64,000 nt of DNA, taken from contig JACEEZ010020423.1 in NCBI GenBank assembly GCA_016584305.1, positions 194,501-258,500 of the forward strand. Direction: 5' to 3'. Under the pieces are notes generated by a model. It was not told where the DNA came from, searched no databases, and saw only the letters and a program-made list of their open reading frames with translations. The position numbers and the translations under genes are program-made. Position 1 is the stretch's first letter, and every line of letters begins with the position of its first letter. This DNA comes from Chionoecetes opilio. Its lineage: Eukaryota > Arthropoda > Malacostraca > Decapoda > Majidae. Shown here one piece after another: positions 23,506-37,400 of the stretch.

Positions 23506-23749
23506 TTATAACAGTATATCATATAATATTACTATACTAGGTGGTGGAAAAAAAAATTGCCCCCCCCCAAAAAAAAAAATCCTTGGTGCACCCCTGTGCT
23601 TGGTCTCATAATTAATAATTTTCTTACCCCCCAGCTTCTAATGATTGAAAGTAGCCTCTTTAATTACACCCTTATTTTACATAACCTTTTTTAAAAAGTC
23701 AATAGGGATAGTCTCAGCTGCTTCCTCACACTTTTTATATTCGGTAAGC

Positions 23750-26700
23750 CATTCTAATTATTTAATTTAAATTTGGTCTGGTCAGGGTTGTCCCCTGCTA
23801 CTGGTAACATGTAACCCAGTACAACCAGCCACATGGTCGGATCGTCGGCGACTAAACCGCTAACCCAATGGTTCTTCCAGTGAGGAGGGGTGCTGGACAC
23901 CCAGATGGACTAAAATAAACCATCTTTAAGGGCAGATGAACTCACTATTGAGCCAATGGCCATCCACCCCCGGGCTATGGGCGAAATAGTGGGCAGCCTG
24001 GTAATCCCTACAGGGGGTTCTGCTCCCTGGCCACGGTGAGCATAAGGCCAATCCTGACTTAGATTGGTTGGGGGGGGGGGGGGTTGCAACCCCTCCCTGT
24101 AAAACTAACTAGCCACAAACATGTTAAGAGGTAGAGGCCGGGGGGCGCGGTAATCGCCCCCCCGACCCGGTTTTGCCGGGGGGCCCGACCATGCAGACCC
24201 TCCTATGCTGATGCGGGGGAGGGGTCTGCCTATGACGATTTGCGGGGCAAAGCCCTCGGAATCCCGCACTCTAAATCAAGGGGTTTAGGGCCCCTAGCCC
24301 AACTTTTTCTTATGGGGGTGGCCGGGGCAGTGCAGAGGCGGCGCCTCCCCGTCGAATCACCCCTGGGATCAACCTGCGGAGGGTTCTTCGTGTGGGCTCG
24401 TGGAACGTTCTGAGCCCTCAGACGATCATCGACTACCTCTCCTATCGGGCGAGCTCAGTAAGGCTGAGGGTGGATATAGTGGGACTTCTGAGACGAGGGG
24501 GCCTGGCAGTGGGGAGACTAGCAGTGGGGGTTACACCTACTACTGGTCCGGCATGAGCAATGGTCACCGTGTACGGGGAGTAGCTATAGGCTCTCTAGCA
24601 AACTGCAGCCGTCAGTTGTTGAGGTTACTCCGGTTGATGAGCGTATAATGCGGGTGAGGATGAAACACACTTCTGGGTTTCATGTCTCTTGTTGCAGTGT
24701 ACGCTCCTACCGAGATCGTAAACTGAAGGGGAGAATGTTCTACGCCAAACTCGACTCTGTATTAGACCAGTGTCCTCCTCGGGACAGACTCATTGTTTTT
24801 GGGTGACTTCAATGCTACTACGGCACTGTGAGAGATGGCTACGAGTTATGTGTTGGTCCCCATGGCTCCGGTCCCAGAAACACCAACAGTTCTCTGCTTC
24901 TGAACTTTGCAAGGTCCAGAAGGTTGAGAATTGCAGGTTTCTTGGTATCAGAGACCAGAGCTGCACCGCTGGACATGGTATATAATGCCTGAGGGGTAGA
25001 AAAGGATCGACCACATCCTCGTTAGCACTCGTTGGAGGATCCCAGAACTGCAGGGTTTTCCCCGGGAGTGCTGAGTTCTTGGAACAGATCACAGACTTGT
25101 TGTTTGCTACACTTAAGCTTCAGGGCCCAAGTCCAGAAGAATCTCAAGAGGAAACCATACTGTGTTCCATCTTGAGAAACTGAAGGACTTTGACATGTGC
25201 TCATGAGTATGGGGTGGTAGTCTCAATTCGGTTTTTGATGTGCTGGGTGCTCTCGGGGACCCTGTAGAACTGTGGGAAAACCTTAAAACGTGAAACTCTA
25301 CAGGCTGCCAAGGAGTGTATTGGGGGGCACCCGGGTCAAGGGTGTTTTGTCTCGACGGAGAGGCTGGAGAAAATCGGGGAGAGTCGCGCTGCCAGGCTGG
25401 CGGGGAAACCCGGGGACCAGCAAGGGCTCTGTCACGCCGGACTAGAACCCTCCTGGGGAAGACAAGGAAAAGGTATGTCAGGAGTCTCGCTGAGGATGTC
25501 AAGGGTCTTTTGGGAACGCTAATGACCTCCGACCCGCCTACCGAGCCCTGAAGAAGCTCCTTTTTCCAAGTCTCCTTCTCGGCGAGTGCTATTTCAAACA
25601 GCAGATGGGCGCCTCGTGTCGGACATGGATGGGACAGATGGCTCGTTGGGCTGAGTACTTTGGGCAGTTGTTCACGGTGGACCCCCCAAACTGAGCAGCT
25701 TCACACCACTGGGTTACAGGCAGTGGATGCCGATCCCCATTGACGAAAGCGCACCCTCTCTTGACGAAGTCAGAGAGGCTGTAGCAAAGTTAAAGGGGGG
25801 GAAAGGCAGCTGGGTTTTGTAATATCGGCGGAGCTCCTCAAAGCTGGGGGTGAGGCCATGATTCACGGGTTGCATGCGTCCTGACTGCCGTGTGGAAATT
25901 CAGGTACCATTCCTCCTGACTGGAAAAGGGGGCTGGTGCCCCTTCTGGAAGGGAAAAGGGGACCGCCCAGGACTGCAACAAATTTCCCGGTATTACACTG
26001 CCAGCGTACCAGGCAAGGTGCTTGCCCATCTATTGCTGACACGGATTCGCACCATCTGGTGAAGCATCAGAGACCTCAGCAGTCTGGGGTTTACGCCTGG
26101 TAAGTCAACAACGGGGCAGTATCCTACGCTTGTGTCTGGTGGAACGCCGACGTGAGTTTAGGGGGTTGCAGCCTATGTTGAGCTGAAGGCGTTTGACTCT
26201 GGATCTGGTCACTTGGGGGTCTTTGGGCTTGGGTTTGAAGGCTATTTGGGATAATGGCTGTAAGTTTGGGGAGTGTAGGTTCCCGTGAATGGGTGGGCAG
26301 GTTATCACTTTCCCTGTTGATACGGGATTGGCAAGGTTTTAGTCTTGTGGACATCCTTTCAACCAGTATGGACTTGGGTTTTTTCCAGGTTTTATCAGTA
26401 TTTTGTGGGCTCGTGGAACCCGTATGGTCTTGGGTGCGAGAGCGAAACTTTGCTGAGTCCTGGAGCCGGTAGGTTTGGGCCCCTTTTTTTATGCGGGGGA
26501 GGCAAGTTTGGGATTGATCCTGGTAAAACCAAGTCCATTTTGGGGCTTTTGTAAGAGTCTTTGGGATTGAAACCGTGTTTGGACTTGAAACGGAAAGGTT
26601 TTTTCTACCTGTGCGCAGGAAAGACCGGGGGCCTTCAAAGGCTTACCCGGTTTTATGGGGTGAAAGGACCAAAGGGGGAAATATTGGATTGTCTATCCTT

Positions 26701-27070
26701 CAGAGACAAAAACCTCAATTATTTCTGTACGCACTCAGGTTTTAACAGGCACTGAAGTGACCGAAGAAAAAGCCTGGAAATTGCCCGTCAAAGGGGCCGG
26801 GGTATTGCAAAGCGATCACCTTTGTAATAAGTTCCTTCCAGTTTCAGGACCTTGGGTATATAAGTGGCACGCTCACCTGAACCGATCCTCCCCTCCGGGG
26901 GATCCGTAGGCAACAATCCGGCTTAGAGGCAAGGGCCGCACCCTGGGCCGTCCCGGGGGTTGTTCTTTTAGAAGCGGCGGAGGGAAAAAGGGGGCCCCAA
27001 GGTCGGGCGGGGTGTACCCGGGAGTGGTTGTAGGGGGGCCCAGGGATGCGGCCCCCCGGGTGGCCCAGGG
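23750..27070 (+). pseudogene. LINE with AP-type endonuclease and reverse transcriptase, decayed
   Basis: A GC-rich leader (about 23750-24380) is followed by endonuclease motifs in mixed frames: a start like VGTWN (24390s), LSETRGPGSGETSSGG (24490s), VYAPTE (24700s), LGDFNATTG-like (24800) and GPHGSG (24860). These match the exonuclease-endonuclease-phosphatase domain of RTE-like LINEs often annotated craniofacial development protein 2-like. A reverse transcriptase part follows but is hard to read after about 26150, where homopolymers again inflate. Many frameshifts and stops; not functional as written. It is unclear how many breaks are real and how many are sequencing error. Confidence 0.6.
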
Positions 27071-27600
27071 GGGGAGAGCCCCTTGCCCTAATGCCCCATT
27101 TGTTAAAAAAATTTAAAACCCTTGAAAATCCCCAAAAACACCTTTTCTTTAAAAAGGGGAAACCCAAAACTTTTTTTTTTTTAAGGGTTTAAACCCAAAA
27201 CAATTTTTTTTTTTTAAAAAAAAAAAAAAAAAGGCAATTTTATAGTTTTCCTTTTATTTTTAAAAAAGGGTTTCAAGGGGTTTTTTTTTAAACTTTAAGG
27301 CCAAAAGGGTGAAAAAAAGACCAATGATATTAAATTGAAGACCCAACGTATTTAAAAACTAAAAATTAGAAATTTAAATAGTTTTATAAATTTTTGGTTT
27401 TTTGGGGTGGTTACGGATTATTAACCGGGTTAATTAGTCCAAAGTTCAAGTTTTAAAAGTTAAATCGTTAACGAAAATGTTAACTTCGTTAATTAACGAT
27501 TAACGATTAACGGTTTTTTGGGGCCCACCTTTGCACGTATGGCTTCACTGAACCCCGGATGATCGTGGGGGAGGGACAAATGACCGGGCCCTTTATTATT
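26440..27600. other. Second stretch of suspected homopolymer-inflated sequence
   Basis: Same texture as 14340-22560 (runs of A, T, G and C, no open frames), overlapping the end of the LINE and ending shortly before the hAT remnant at 27625. Confidence 0.55.
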
Positions 27601-27624
27601 TTCCATTCATTTTGAACTAAATTT

Positions 27625-29130
27625 GTGATGGAACACCAAGTGAAGCATCCAGCTGCAGAACATGAACAGACTATCGACTGCAGGCTAAGAGGGCTAGATA
27701 TGACCAGAAAGGCACACTACCCCGACTTGGATTCAAGCCAGTGCAGAAACCCCTTCTGCAAGCTTCCTATGAGGTGGCATACCAGTGCATCAGGGAGAAG
27801 GCTTCGCATTCGGCTCCGGAAAACCTGGTTAAGCCATAAGCCATGCCATTCGGATGGTAGAACTGGTTCTTGGAACAGAGGCATCCAAGATGAAAGAAGT
27901 GCCTCTGTCCAACGATGTCATCACAGGGAGAGTTGCAGATATGAGTTGCGACATATTGGACCAGATTGTGCAGGAGATTATGGACAGTCTCATCTGCATC
28001 AGTCTCCAATTGGATGAATCAACTGATTTTTCCAACATGAATCAACTGATTTTGTATACCCGGTACATCAAGTATGGTGAAATTAAAGATCAATTCCTCT
28101 TCTGCGAGGCATTGCAAACGACGACGAAGGCAGCTGATGTATTCCGACCTTGGACGAGTTCTTTGAGAAGCATCATATCAAGTGGGAGAAGGTAGGGTCG
28201 GTCTGCACAGATGGTGCCCCAGCCATGATAGGGAATAGGTTTGGCTTTACTGCTTTGGTTAAGAAGAGGGTACCAGATATCATCATGAAACACTGTGTTC
28301 TCCATCGCCATGCTTTGGCTGCATAGACGTTGCCGCCTCACCTCAAATAAGTTCATCTGTGTGTTCAAGTTGTGAATTTCATCTGGTGTCGTCCTTTGAA
28401 CCACAGACACAGAGTGTTCAAGTTACATTGTGAGGAGATGGGAAGTGAATATCAAGTCCTTCTCTTCCAGGACTTGAAGGACGGTGGCTCTCACGTTGGA
28501 AAATCCTGACCCATGCTGCAGAGCTCAAGGATGAGATTTCAATATTCCTCCGAGAGTATCGGAATAAGTTCGCTGAAAATTTTGAGAACGAAATGTCATC
28601 CTCTCTCTCTCCTATCTGGCAGACAGTTTCAGCTATTTGAATGAACTCAACTTGTCCATGCAAGGCATGTTTGCTAACAATCTTGTTTGTGCAGACAAGG
28701 TAGAAGCCTTCAAGCTCTCATTCTGGAATCGTCAAATCCAGGGAGGGAATGTGGGAAGCTTTCCTATCCTGGACGAGATATTGGGGAATAAGAGTCAGTC
28801 TGATGCTTGTAGAAAATATTGTTGCTCACCTCTCGCACCTTGAGACCACCATGACAAAGTACTTTCTTTCCCAAGGATCATACATTTCCAGAATGGATTC
28901 AGCAGCCCTTCCCGGCATACAGGAGTGATGCTGACAACCTGAAGGAGGAGCTTATTGATCTGCAGGTGAACCAGGGTTGTCAGACAAAATTCCGTACATT
29001 ATCATTGTCTGGCTTCTGGTGTGATCAGTTGGTAGCGTACCTTGACTGGCGAGGGCAGCGCTGAAGATGAACATTCCATTGCTTTTGCCTACAGTATTGG
29101 TATCCTTGGTTTTATTTTTGGAGAATGAAC
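27625..29130 (+). pseudogene. hAT-type transposase remnant (FAM200/ZBED-like)
   Basis: Conserved blocks of the FAM200/ZBED5/SCAND3 group of hAT transposases appear in order, but in different frames. They are an EVAYQCIREKASH-like block (27770-27810), MVELVLGTEASK and VPLSNDVITGRVADM (27854-27960), LQLDESTDFSNMNQLILY (28000s), FLFCEALQTTT (28095), SVCTDGAPAMIG (28195-28235), then HCVLHRHALA, EVRWLSRGK-like, LADSFSYLNELNLSMQG (28615-28670) and LSGFWCDQL (29000). The DE(S/T)D and CTDGAPAM motifs belong to the RNase H-like core. Stops and frame changes between blocks show it is inactive. The BED zinc finger is not visible upstream, where sequence quality is poor. No terminal inverted repeats were identified. 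Confidence 0.75.
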
Positions 29131-29284
29131 AAAACAAATGATCAAGCAGTACTTCACTTCACTTTACTTTATCCCTGTAGTAGTGTAGCAACTGTAGTCT
29201 CTGTAACCAGATGTTAGCCAGAAATAGGGGGCGTGGACTTCCTAGACCTGACTACATGAGGTGCTGAGGTCGGAAAAGGTTAAG

Positions 29285-29490
29285 AAACGCTGGATTAGAG
29301 GCTCATGCCGCCCCCGTTTCCTCCGATGCACTCCCAATCGAAGGTAGAGTTAATGGGCAGCATGTGGGTGTTCTTAAGCCACTCGACGGTGCAGAAAGAT
29401 TTTAAGTGGATTTTGGTTATCATCGGGATTGAACTAGTCACTGAGAACGCCACTCAGAGACGCTAACCACTCTTGCTACCGCCTCCCCAT
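29285..29490 (-). mobile_element. tRNA-derived SINE, second copy of the 23168 family
   Basis: Near-identical to 23290-23505 (shared AATCGAAGGTAGAGTTAATG, GAGAACGCCA, CTACCGCCTCCCCAT). The B box is damaged. The 3' body and tail are missing. Confidence 0.7.
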
Positions 29491-30740
29491 GCCTCCTCCC
29501 CTCCCGCGGCCTGGCTGTACAAGACTTTATATGCATTTTCATCCCTATTATTTCCATCTTCAAGAGTGAACCAGTATCTTCATTCTTTCATCTTTTTCAC
29601 TGGTAAACTTTGGAACTCTTACCGTTAACGTTTTTCCACCTTCCTACGACTTATTGTACTGTCCCACCATTCCTCTCAGCCTCGCCATGTCTCTTGTTAC
29701 TCTTCTTCTCGCCATGTCTCTTTGATCATGCCGGACTCGGTCGCAGCTGCCCTATCAGGTCAAATTACTATCTCCCTCCTCTCCAGGTATTAGGGTGTCA
29801 CGCGAGGCGCCGCGTGTGTACATATTTCCTCTGCCCACTTTCTCATCACCTTCCTTCTCATTGGCTCACGAATGTTCCTCCTCCCATTTCTATTTAGGGA
29901 TTGGTCAGGTTATTTTCAACTCTTTCCTTTCACCTCATTTGTTAATTCTGTGTCCTCTTCCCTTAAATCACGCCCCCTGACCGAGGTTAGAGCTGTGAGC
30001 CGCTCACCCCAGAGGTCAGTCAGAATTCAACCATCACCGGTTGCATTCCTTGTTGTGTATAAATCTTTGTAAATATTGTTTAATATACTACCACCAAAAG
30101 TGAGTGACAAGTTTAACTGGACCCCATATTATAGAGTTAAGAGTGAAGGATTCCGGCAGCACTAACGACACCCACCTGTTTCTGAGCGGGTCACATCGCT
30201 ACAAACAACGGACGTGTGTATCAAAAGGACAACGGTACACTATTGTTTTTTCAAGAGAGAAGTATCAAGACACCTCCCCCTTTCTTAATTATTCTCTTAG
30301 TCTTTTTTATGGGGACTGGCAGCAAGCGGGCTTTTTGTTCCTTTTTTTTCGTCCTTGGCCAGTCCTTTTTTTTTGTGGAAAAAAACTTTTTCATGACATG
30401 ATTTGATTCAATACGGCTACATTCATCCATTCATTCTAGTAAAAACGTACTTGTCTAGTAGAAATATACGGGGAAGGAAAAGTCTAAAAAGAGTAAAGAC
30501 GGTGGAAATAGCCCCCACAAATTTCAAGTCCTGGTTACGGGCCTGTCAAGATGTAATTTGTAATTGCTTCATTCACTTTAAACCCGTGTGAGTAGTCACA
30601 TAAGTTTACTCAAAATCAACATTTTAAGAATTGCATATTTGTACATACAGAATAGTTTTATAAAATAAATTACAAAAATTTGTAGGGGCAACTATCATTT
30701 GCGAAAATTACTCTTCCAAAACATTGGAACTACCACAAAC
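29491..30740. other. Intergenic; no gene or repeat recognised
   Basis: Several open frames of 60-100 codons occur but none has a recognisable domain. The region lies downstream of the PAXBP1 stop codon and could include unannotated retroelement debris. Confidence 0.35.
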
Positions 30741-30744
30741 TACC

Positions 30745-30805
30745 TTACAGGAACTTCCACGTGAAGGTCTCTTGTACCTTCCTTAATTTTGTATGTTCTT
30801 ATGTA
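30745..30805 (+). mobile_element. 3'-end fragment of the CR1-like LINE
   Basis: Matches about 13420-13480 (AGGAACTTCCACGTGAAGG against AGGAACTACCACGTGTAGG, then CTTGTA, CTTCCTTA and TATGTTCTTATG). Too short to say more. Confidence 0.6.
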
Positions 30806-30856
30806 AAATTCACTCTCTCTCTCAAACCAGAGTTGTTCAGTTTTGTCACTCAAGGT

Positions 30857-30862
30857 TTTATT
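30857..30862 (-). terminator. Candidate poly(A) signal for PAXBP1
   Basis: AATAAA on the minus strand, about 420 nt after the stop codon. An ATTAAA lies nearer, at about 30965-30970. No transcript evidence to choose between them. Confidence 0.3.
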
Positions 30863-31284
30863 TAACACCACGTCTCAGACTAAAGTAGAAATCACTAGCT
30901 TCCTTCTGAAATATATTTTGTTACATAAGGGTTTCAACACGATTTGAGTATCCTCTCCTTTTCATTTAATTTCATATAAGTAAGGTAATGAAAATTTATG
31001 TACAACAATATTTACAATTATGGTTTATGAACAATAACAACCATCGGTACCTTCCAATGAGCCAGGTGAAAACTGAGCCATGCCATAAAACCCAACCCCT
31101 CTCACATTCATGACATCACATTCATAACATGAGCATTACTAATTACAACACTGATCACGATTTTCAAAGTATATTTTTTTAAAGATACAGATTTGGTGGC
31201 CACTCATGGCGTTTCGGATGTATTTCTGCCTCCAACAAAAAATCACTCAAATTCTATCAAAATATTGTTTACCCCCAAATGTCT

Positions 31285-31485
31285 TCAGAGGTACTTGTAC
31301 GCTATCTTCTCAGCTTGGGTTGTAGCTCCGATGGACTTGAGGAGATCACAGACCTCTTTCAGAGCTGGAGTGTGTGTAGTTGGGTCCACCTTCTCGGACA
31401 ATTTTAGGAGGAAGTCTTCTAAACGACCCAGGAAAACATGGGTTCCGTCACTCTTGACCCAAGACCGTGGCAAGGCATTGATGAC
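31285..31485 (-). CDS. PAXBP1: PAXBP1 exon N, last exon with stop
   Basis: Acceptor ATTTTTCAG. Encodes VINALPRSWV to the C-terminus AYKYL and a TGA stop at 31287-31285. Shorter than the vertebrate C-terminus by a few tens of residues. Confidence 0.9.
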   Translation of the reverse strand, partial: VINALPRSWVKSDGTHVFLGRLEDFLLKLSEKVDPTTHTPALKEVCDLLKSIGATTQAEKIAYKYL

Positions 31486-34400
31486 CTGAAAAATAATAAT
31501 GTTATAACTCCAACCTACATCATACATAAAATAAGATAGTTTTAGCACAAGATGATTCATAAAATTTTGGTAACATCTGCTCAGCAAGGAGTCTTTAAAA
31601 ACTGTTATCTCACAAGAAATGCATCATGTTTATAGATGCTTATATGTAGGACATTATTGAAGTGTTCTATACTTACATTCCTACATTTATCAAGGGCATC
31701 TGTGGGGTTGATCTCGGCTGCCAGATTGAGAGCAGGTAAGAGGTACAGATTGAGTAGTGACCTGACACCAAGATCATGAATAACAGAGTCACTCAGAACT
31801 TTATGCCACATTAATGTGGAACTGAGCAGCTTCCAGGCTACCCAAAACTGACGCTGGAAGAAGAGGCTCACTCCAGAATTCTTGTTGTCGTACACACTGT
31901 GGGATGAAAGAGATTGTTGGGATACACCAATGTTACATGTGCAGTTATTCATTCCTTACGACTTTCAATATATCCAATTTTGCATGTGTATATATTGATT
32001 TCTTTGAACTTGTAATGTTAATAACCTACTTCTTGGGAAACATGGGTATAAAGATGTCATTGTCGATGGCATCTCTTATCTTGTTGATGATGGCATGGGT
32101 AAATTCCCTGAGAGGCTTGGAGCTGGGACTTAAGCTGGGATAGGCCTCAGCATAGTGTCTCACCAGGTTCACCAGTCTCACGGTTTGTGTATGCGACAGG
32201 GGATCCCACCAGCAGCCAACAAGTTCTGTAAAGGATTTTATAAAAACTAATATTATAGATTCATATCACAAACTGGAATTTTCAAGCCTACCTAGAAAAC
32301 CATATTCATAGAGATTAGAGATTCCATATTATGTGTCCGAGTTTGTATTATGAAATTTGTCCACCCAGATTATTTCTCCAGGAAATGTGGGGTCCAAGTT
32401 AAAGGGGCTCTATTGTATCAAATGTTAGGATAATAACATTGCATTCATCTTAAGCAATATATGGAGGTATGAACAAACAGATACATATTCATTATTCATG
32501 ATTACCAAATCAAAGGTTCCTCAGTGATCAATGGATATTACTACTGTACCTTTCAGCTTCACCAACACTATTTTCTCCACCAGGTGTGACATCAGCTTGC
32601 GGTCAGGATCTTCCCGCAATCGTCGTGGGTCGTCATCTGGGGTGTCGCCGGTGCCATACAGCAGCAGCAGGTTGAACCACTTCATGCGCTCAACCTCCAC
32701 ACTCTCACTATCCTTCATCAGTGGGTTCCAAAGCAACATCTGGAGTCTGATGTAAAACCTTTACTATAATCAACATTCTCAAACATCTCGTCTAGATATA
32801 AGGTTTTCTACGGAGAAAAACAATTCCCAACTCAACTACTTACATGTAATGATTTATAGTAACAGCACTATATCAAATGAAAGCACCTTCATGTAATTGC
32901 AGGAAAGATGGATAAGCTTATCAAAAAAGTATACTGTTACAATGCATACAAGAACAGAGGAAGTAGCATAAAATAAAGACCGGCATTGAAGAAAAAAGTA
33001 TGTACAGTGGTGCACCAAGTTTCGCGTCTAATTGGGACCGTTGTAATCGGCGCAAAACTCGAATCCGTGAAACCTTGTGCATTGAACTTATGGAAAATAA
33101 GGTAATCGGGACCTAGATCGGAATAATTTCAGTATTGGGCCCTAAAAAACATTAAAAATTAACTGACATCATTATGTAGATCTTTTTATCCTGTGTACTT
33201 TGAGCCCCATTTCCCATTGCGCAATTGAATAATAATTGCGATACATATACTGCTGAAAATTTACCATCATATCAGCCAGAAACAGTTAGGTTAAAAATCA
33301 GATTAGGTTAGGTTAGGTTAGACGTGGGGTTTGCTTAAGTAACGGATAATATCAAGGAAAAAGAATTATGATGGGTAGGTAGGAGCACACGTATGTATAT
33401 AACCCTGTGGGCTGGAGTCACAGGTCGACAGGGAAGAGACAACTCCATCCCACAGATACTGAACACAGTGTAAACTCCTTACCTCTACACACTCGCTCAC
33501 ACACACATACACACGAGCATAGCTCTTTTCCTGTATGTTACAACTAGGTAAATACACACACAAAGTACTTGAACCACCAACGGGCCCATTAGCAGCAACA
33601 AGGGGAGGAGGGGGGCAGCGTGGTTAGCGTCTTTGAGTGGTGAGCTTGATGTCCAAGTTTGAATCCTGCCGGTGGCAACTCTTCCAGCTATCTTTAACGT
33701 GGTCGACAAGAGACTGGGAGGTGAGCACAAGGTCCCGAGTTCAAGTCCCACCAGGGAGCAACTGTAAATCCATCGTCGAGTGGCTGAAGAAACCCGCATG
33801 TTGCATTCCTGTTCTTTCGACTGCGACTTCAAGTGCAGCGGAGGGACAACAGGTGGCAGCATGAACCTGAACTGAGGCTTGACCATCAAAGAAAACGGAC
33901 CTTCACCTATAACATCACAGGTGTCACTATAAAAATCAAGCCTGCGCCAACAACGGGCGGAGGGGCCAACCATCACGACCTTCCAGAATGTGCAGGGCCA
34001 ACCACCTGAGCCCTCAAGGAAAAACACAATAGCCTACAGGCGCTACAGGCTTCAACATAAAAAATAAAAAATAAACCATGACATAATTAAGCCAAACTCA
34101 GGGTAGAAACCACGAAGGTTGCATATAAGCAGACGCTCGTTAAAATGGTCGGCTGTATAAACAAACATCGGTTTGAACTTGTTCACTTGAATTTGAGTTG
34201 GGAGTCATCCAGTGTCTTTGAGAGTGCTCACTCGTCATTGTCTTCTTGTGACCTTTGTCGCTTAGTATCACTTCATAGGTCCTCTTCAACTTAGTCTCCA
34301 AACAGACTTGTCAACTCTTCCCTCGGTTATTTCACCTGGGATACTAAACCATTTTCATTGGTTTTGGTTCTTATACTAGCATCCTAATTCATTGTCTCCT

Positions 34401-37400
34401 TTGTGTTCTTTTCTCCAAGCACTGCGTTAGGAACACTTTTGTGAAGTTTACAACACTTTCTGTTTCCTTGGTGTCCCCATACAGACCTAACACCGTACAC
34501 AGGGCCCCGTCTTCCTGCTCTAGCCTCCTGTCCCACTCCTCTCTGCTTAGGACTGTTACTATTGAAGCTTTCCGTCTCGTGTTTATGCAACTCTAGGTGT
34601 TTCTACCAGAGTTTGACGTGATTATACTGCACTGGCGTCGCGTTTATAAAAATAAATAAATATCTAACCACTCCACCGCGAAACTTTGTTTATAGATGTG
34701 CTAAACTTGAAACAGGGAATATTTAGAGGTATCGCGAACCAAGACTGCAAAACTTGGTGCACCACTGTAGATATAACAAACACCATGTAACATGATATAA
34801 CAGTGTCATGTGACAATTTGTGTGTAGGGTTAAAGGATATGTCTGTGAAGGGCCTTCTCTATCTTGATTCCCAAAAAGATAACATCAAAGAATGACGTAA
34901 GTAGCTCAATTTTCTAATGAAAGAAAATAGAAACCAACAAGGATTAATAAAGCATAGCAACATTCATGAGTTTTACCTTAAGTACGGAGAAAATATTTTT
35001 GGTAAGTTGTACGACACATAAGCGTCGGAGTAGGTGGGTTTGTCCTTGCCTCGCCATTCCTCAAACCTGGTCATGATGCGCTTCAGTTGTGAGAAGTCGT
35101 CCTCTACATCTTCAAAAATCTTGCGCGCTTCAGCAGCTATGTGTTCTGTGGAGTGAAGCACAACTCTCTTCCTACTACTGTTCCAGAATATAATCTTTTT
35201 CATATTTCTCTAGCAAGCTGTAGGAATGTTAAACAAAGAATTGTTTTATTTCAGTTATTGTGGGCAGTGGAATTATAAGAAAAAAGTTTTGTCACTAAAA
35301 AAAGATAAAAACGTGGAGCAACGAACACTCACCCAAGTCACTTTGCATTAGCTGCATTTCAGACGTAGACTCTTCGTCGTCTGTTGACATTCCATCGTGG
35401 TGGCCGGAGTCGCCTCTCTTCTCTCGCTCCCTCCTCCTACGCGTCCTCCGACCTTCCCTCTCGGCTGCACGTCTCGTCCGATATTCATCACCCATTGCTC
35501 CTTTTCCTGGTTTGATTATTCTTTTTATATCATTCCATCATTTCTTCAGCTTCATGAAACTAACAGATATTTTTTATATGATTACACTATTGAGTGAGCT
35601 TAATATTTATGATGACTTACTATCTTTGGTGGGTGTGGCGCGTAACTAGCACACCCTAAATATACGTCCCTAATTTTAAGGTTCTGTAAATGACGGAGAA
35701 TGTGATAGGAATATGTTCTCAGGCAGATTTACCGTTATCAAATTTGGGAAAGAGGTGGGAACCACTACTGACATGACTAAAGGAGCCTAATTCATAAGCC
35801 ACCCGTAGCAGATCTGTGATGAGTTCATTACGAACGGGCAGGTCAGGGGCAGGAGGGGGTGGAAGCTTACCGGACAGCTTGTTGCTGCATATACTGCCTC
35901 TATACAGAGGCAAGCTGTGGAAAGAAGTGTAGCAGACGTGAGAGAAGACATAAGTGTGCTAGCTCAGATTTACGGAGATTCAAATTGTCAGCTTAAGATG
36001 GGCAGAGGCCTTTTTGAAAGAGATGAGAACTGGGAGTTGTCCAGGTGTGTCACATCTGCAGTGACAGCTGCTCCAAGCAGCACGTTTTAACTGGTGGGCT
36101 TTAGTGCAATCCAAATTCCACCAACGAATGCACTTAGGCTTGCATGCATAGCCCCTTATTTGATGGGAATTTTGATTTTTCGGAATTTTACCTGGGACGG
36201 GCGATTGAAGTGTTCCATTTGCTCGAAGAACAACGTATGTAGAGATCTGTCTAGAAATATTAATATTTAGGGGTCGCACAATGAGGTTGAAGTTTATTAT
36301 TTTCTGTAAGAAATGGACATTTTCTATGTGCCGATATAGGTCATTTTCAAAATTATTTGTCACGAACAGATTTGAATGTTAAATTATTTGAGGTAATAAA
36401 CGTTGTTGTAAGCACGTTTCATTTCACAGCATTGATTCTAGGTCCCCTCTTCTTCAGTACTAGCCCCTCTAGGGTGGGCGCCCATCTTCCACTCATTGTT
36501 GCCTAGTTCACTGTCACTGTGGACTTTCGGGCGTCGGGTATTTCCTTCGGTGTTCCTCCACGACTTGGAGGAGGAACTGCCTCTGCTCTTCGTTCTTGGT
36601 GAGGGCCAGGTTGAAGTCCTGCACCAGTGCGACGCCTCGCTCAGCGAAGTCGTTCACAGTGCGCAGTTCCTTGACGCAGGCGGCGGCGGCGGTGTATCCC
36701 GGATTGTCGGGGCACGCCGTTGGGTCGACTGCCAGAAGACCCGCATCCAACCCAAGGATCTCGAAGAAGGACGGCGTGACAGACGTCACGAAACTTGCAA
36801 CAGTTTTCTTTGCCAGATCAGTGGATGTAAGCTCGACCGTTGCTCGTCGAGGAGGGTCGTTGGAGCCCTCTTCCTCCTGCAGAGCCCTCATCATCTCCCG
36901 CTTCGTCTCAATAGCCAGGTGATCGTCGAAGAACGCAAGAGCAACTCTTCTCTCGCTCAAGTACCAGAGATGGCACCCGAAGACCGTTGCCGTCCACTGC
37001 TTTGTCGGGGTAGGACACCAACATCTTAAGCAGTTGGAGGTCTCGTGCCGGGCCCGCAGTCGGGGATGTCGCACGGAACCAAGACGACACGTACGGTGGA
37101 GACGGTGAAAGCGTAGAGGCGTCAAATTTTAGATATCTGAGTGAGGCGGAACTGCTCTGGATCACGGAACAGGTAGATCTTGATAGCGTAAATGATTTTC
37201 GCCATCCAGCGGACACGGTGGAGGGCACCAGGACGCAATATCCTGATCCTACGCAGCGGCTGTCCGCCCAGGACGATCAGCGACAGCTCCAGCAGTTATG
37301 CCTGCCCGGCTGACATATTTTAACTTATTCACGAAATCCAGTCCGAAACGTGACATAGAGAGCGGGTGGCCAGATAAATACTTTCACCACACAACCAGTA

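Noticed and set aside
24770..25551. Separate small genes on both strands
   Set aside because: They are pieces of one decayed LINE endonuclease read in different frames.
35719..35913. 64-codon minus-strand frame between PAXBP1 exons H and I as an extra exon
   Set aside because: Exons H and I join in phase without it, and it has no similarity to the family at that point.
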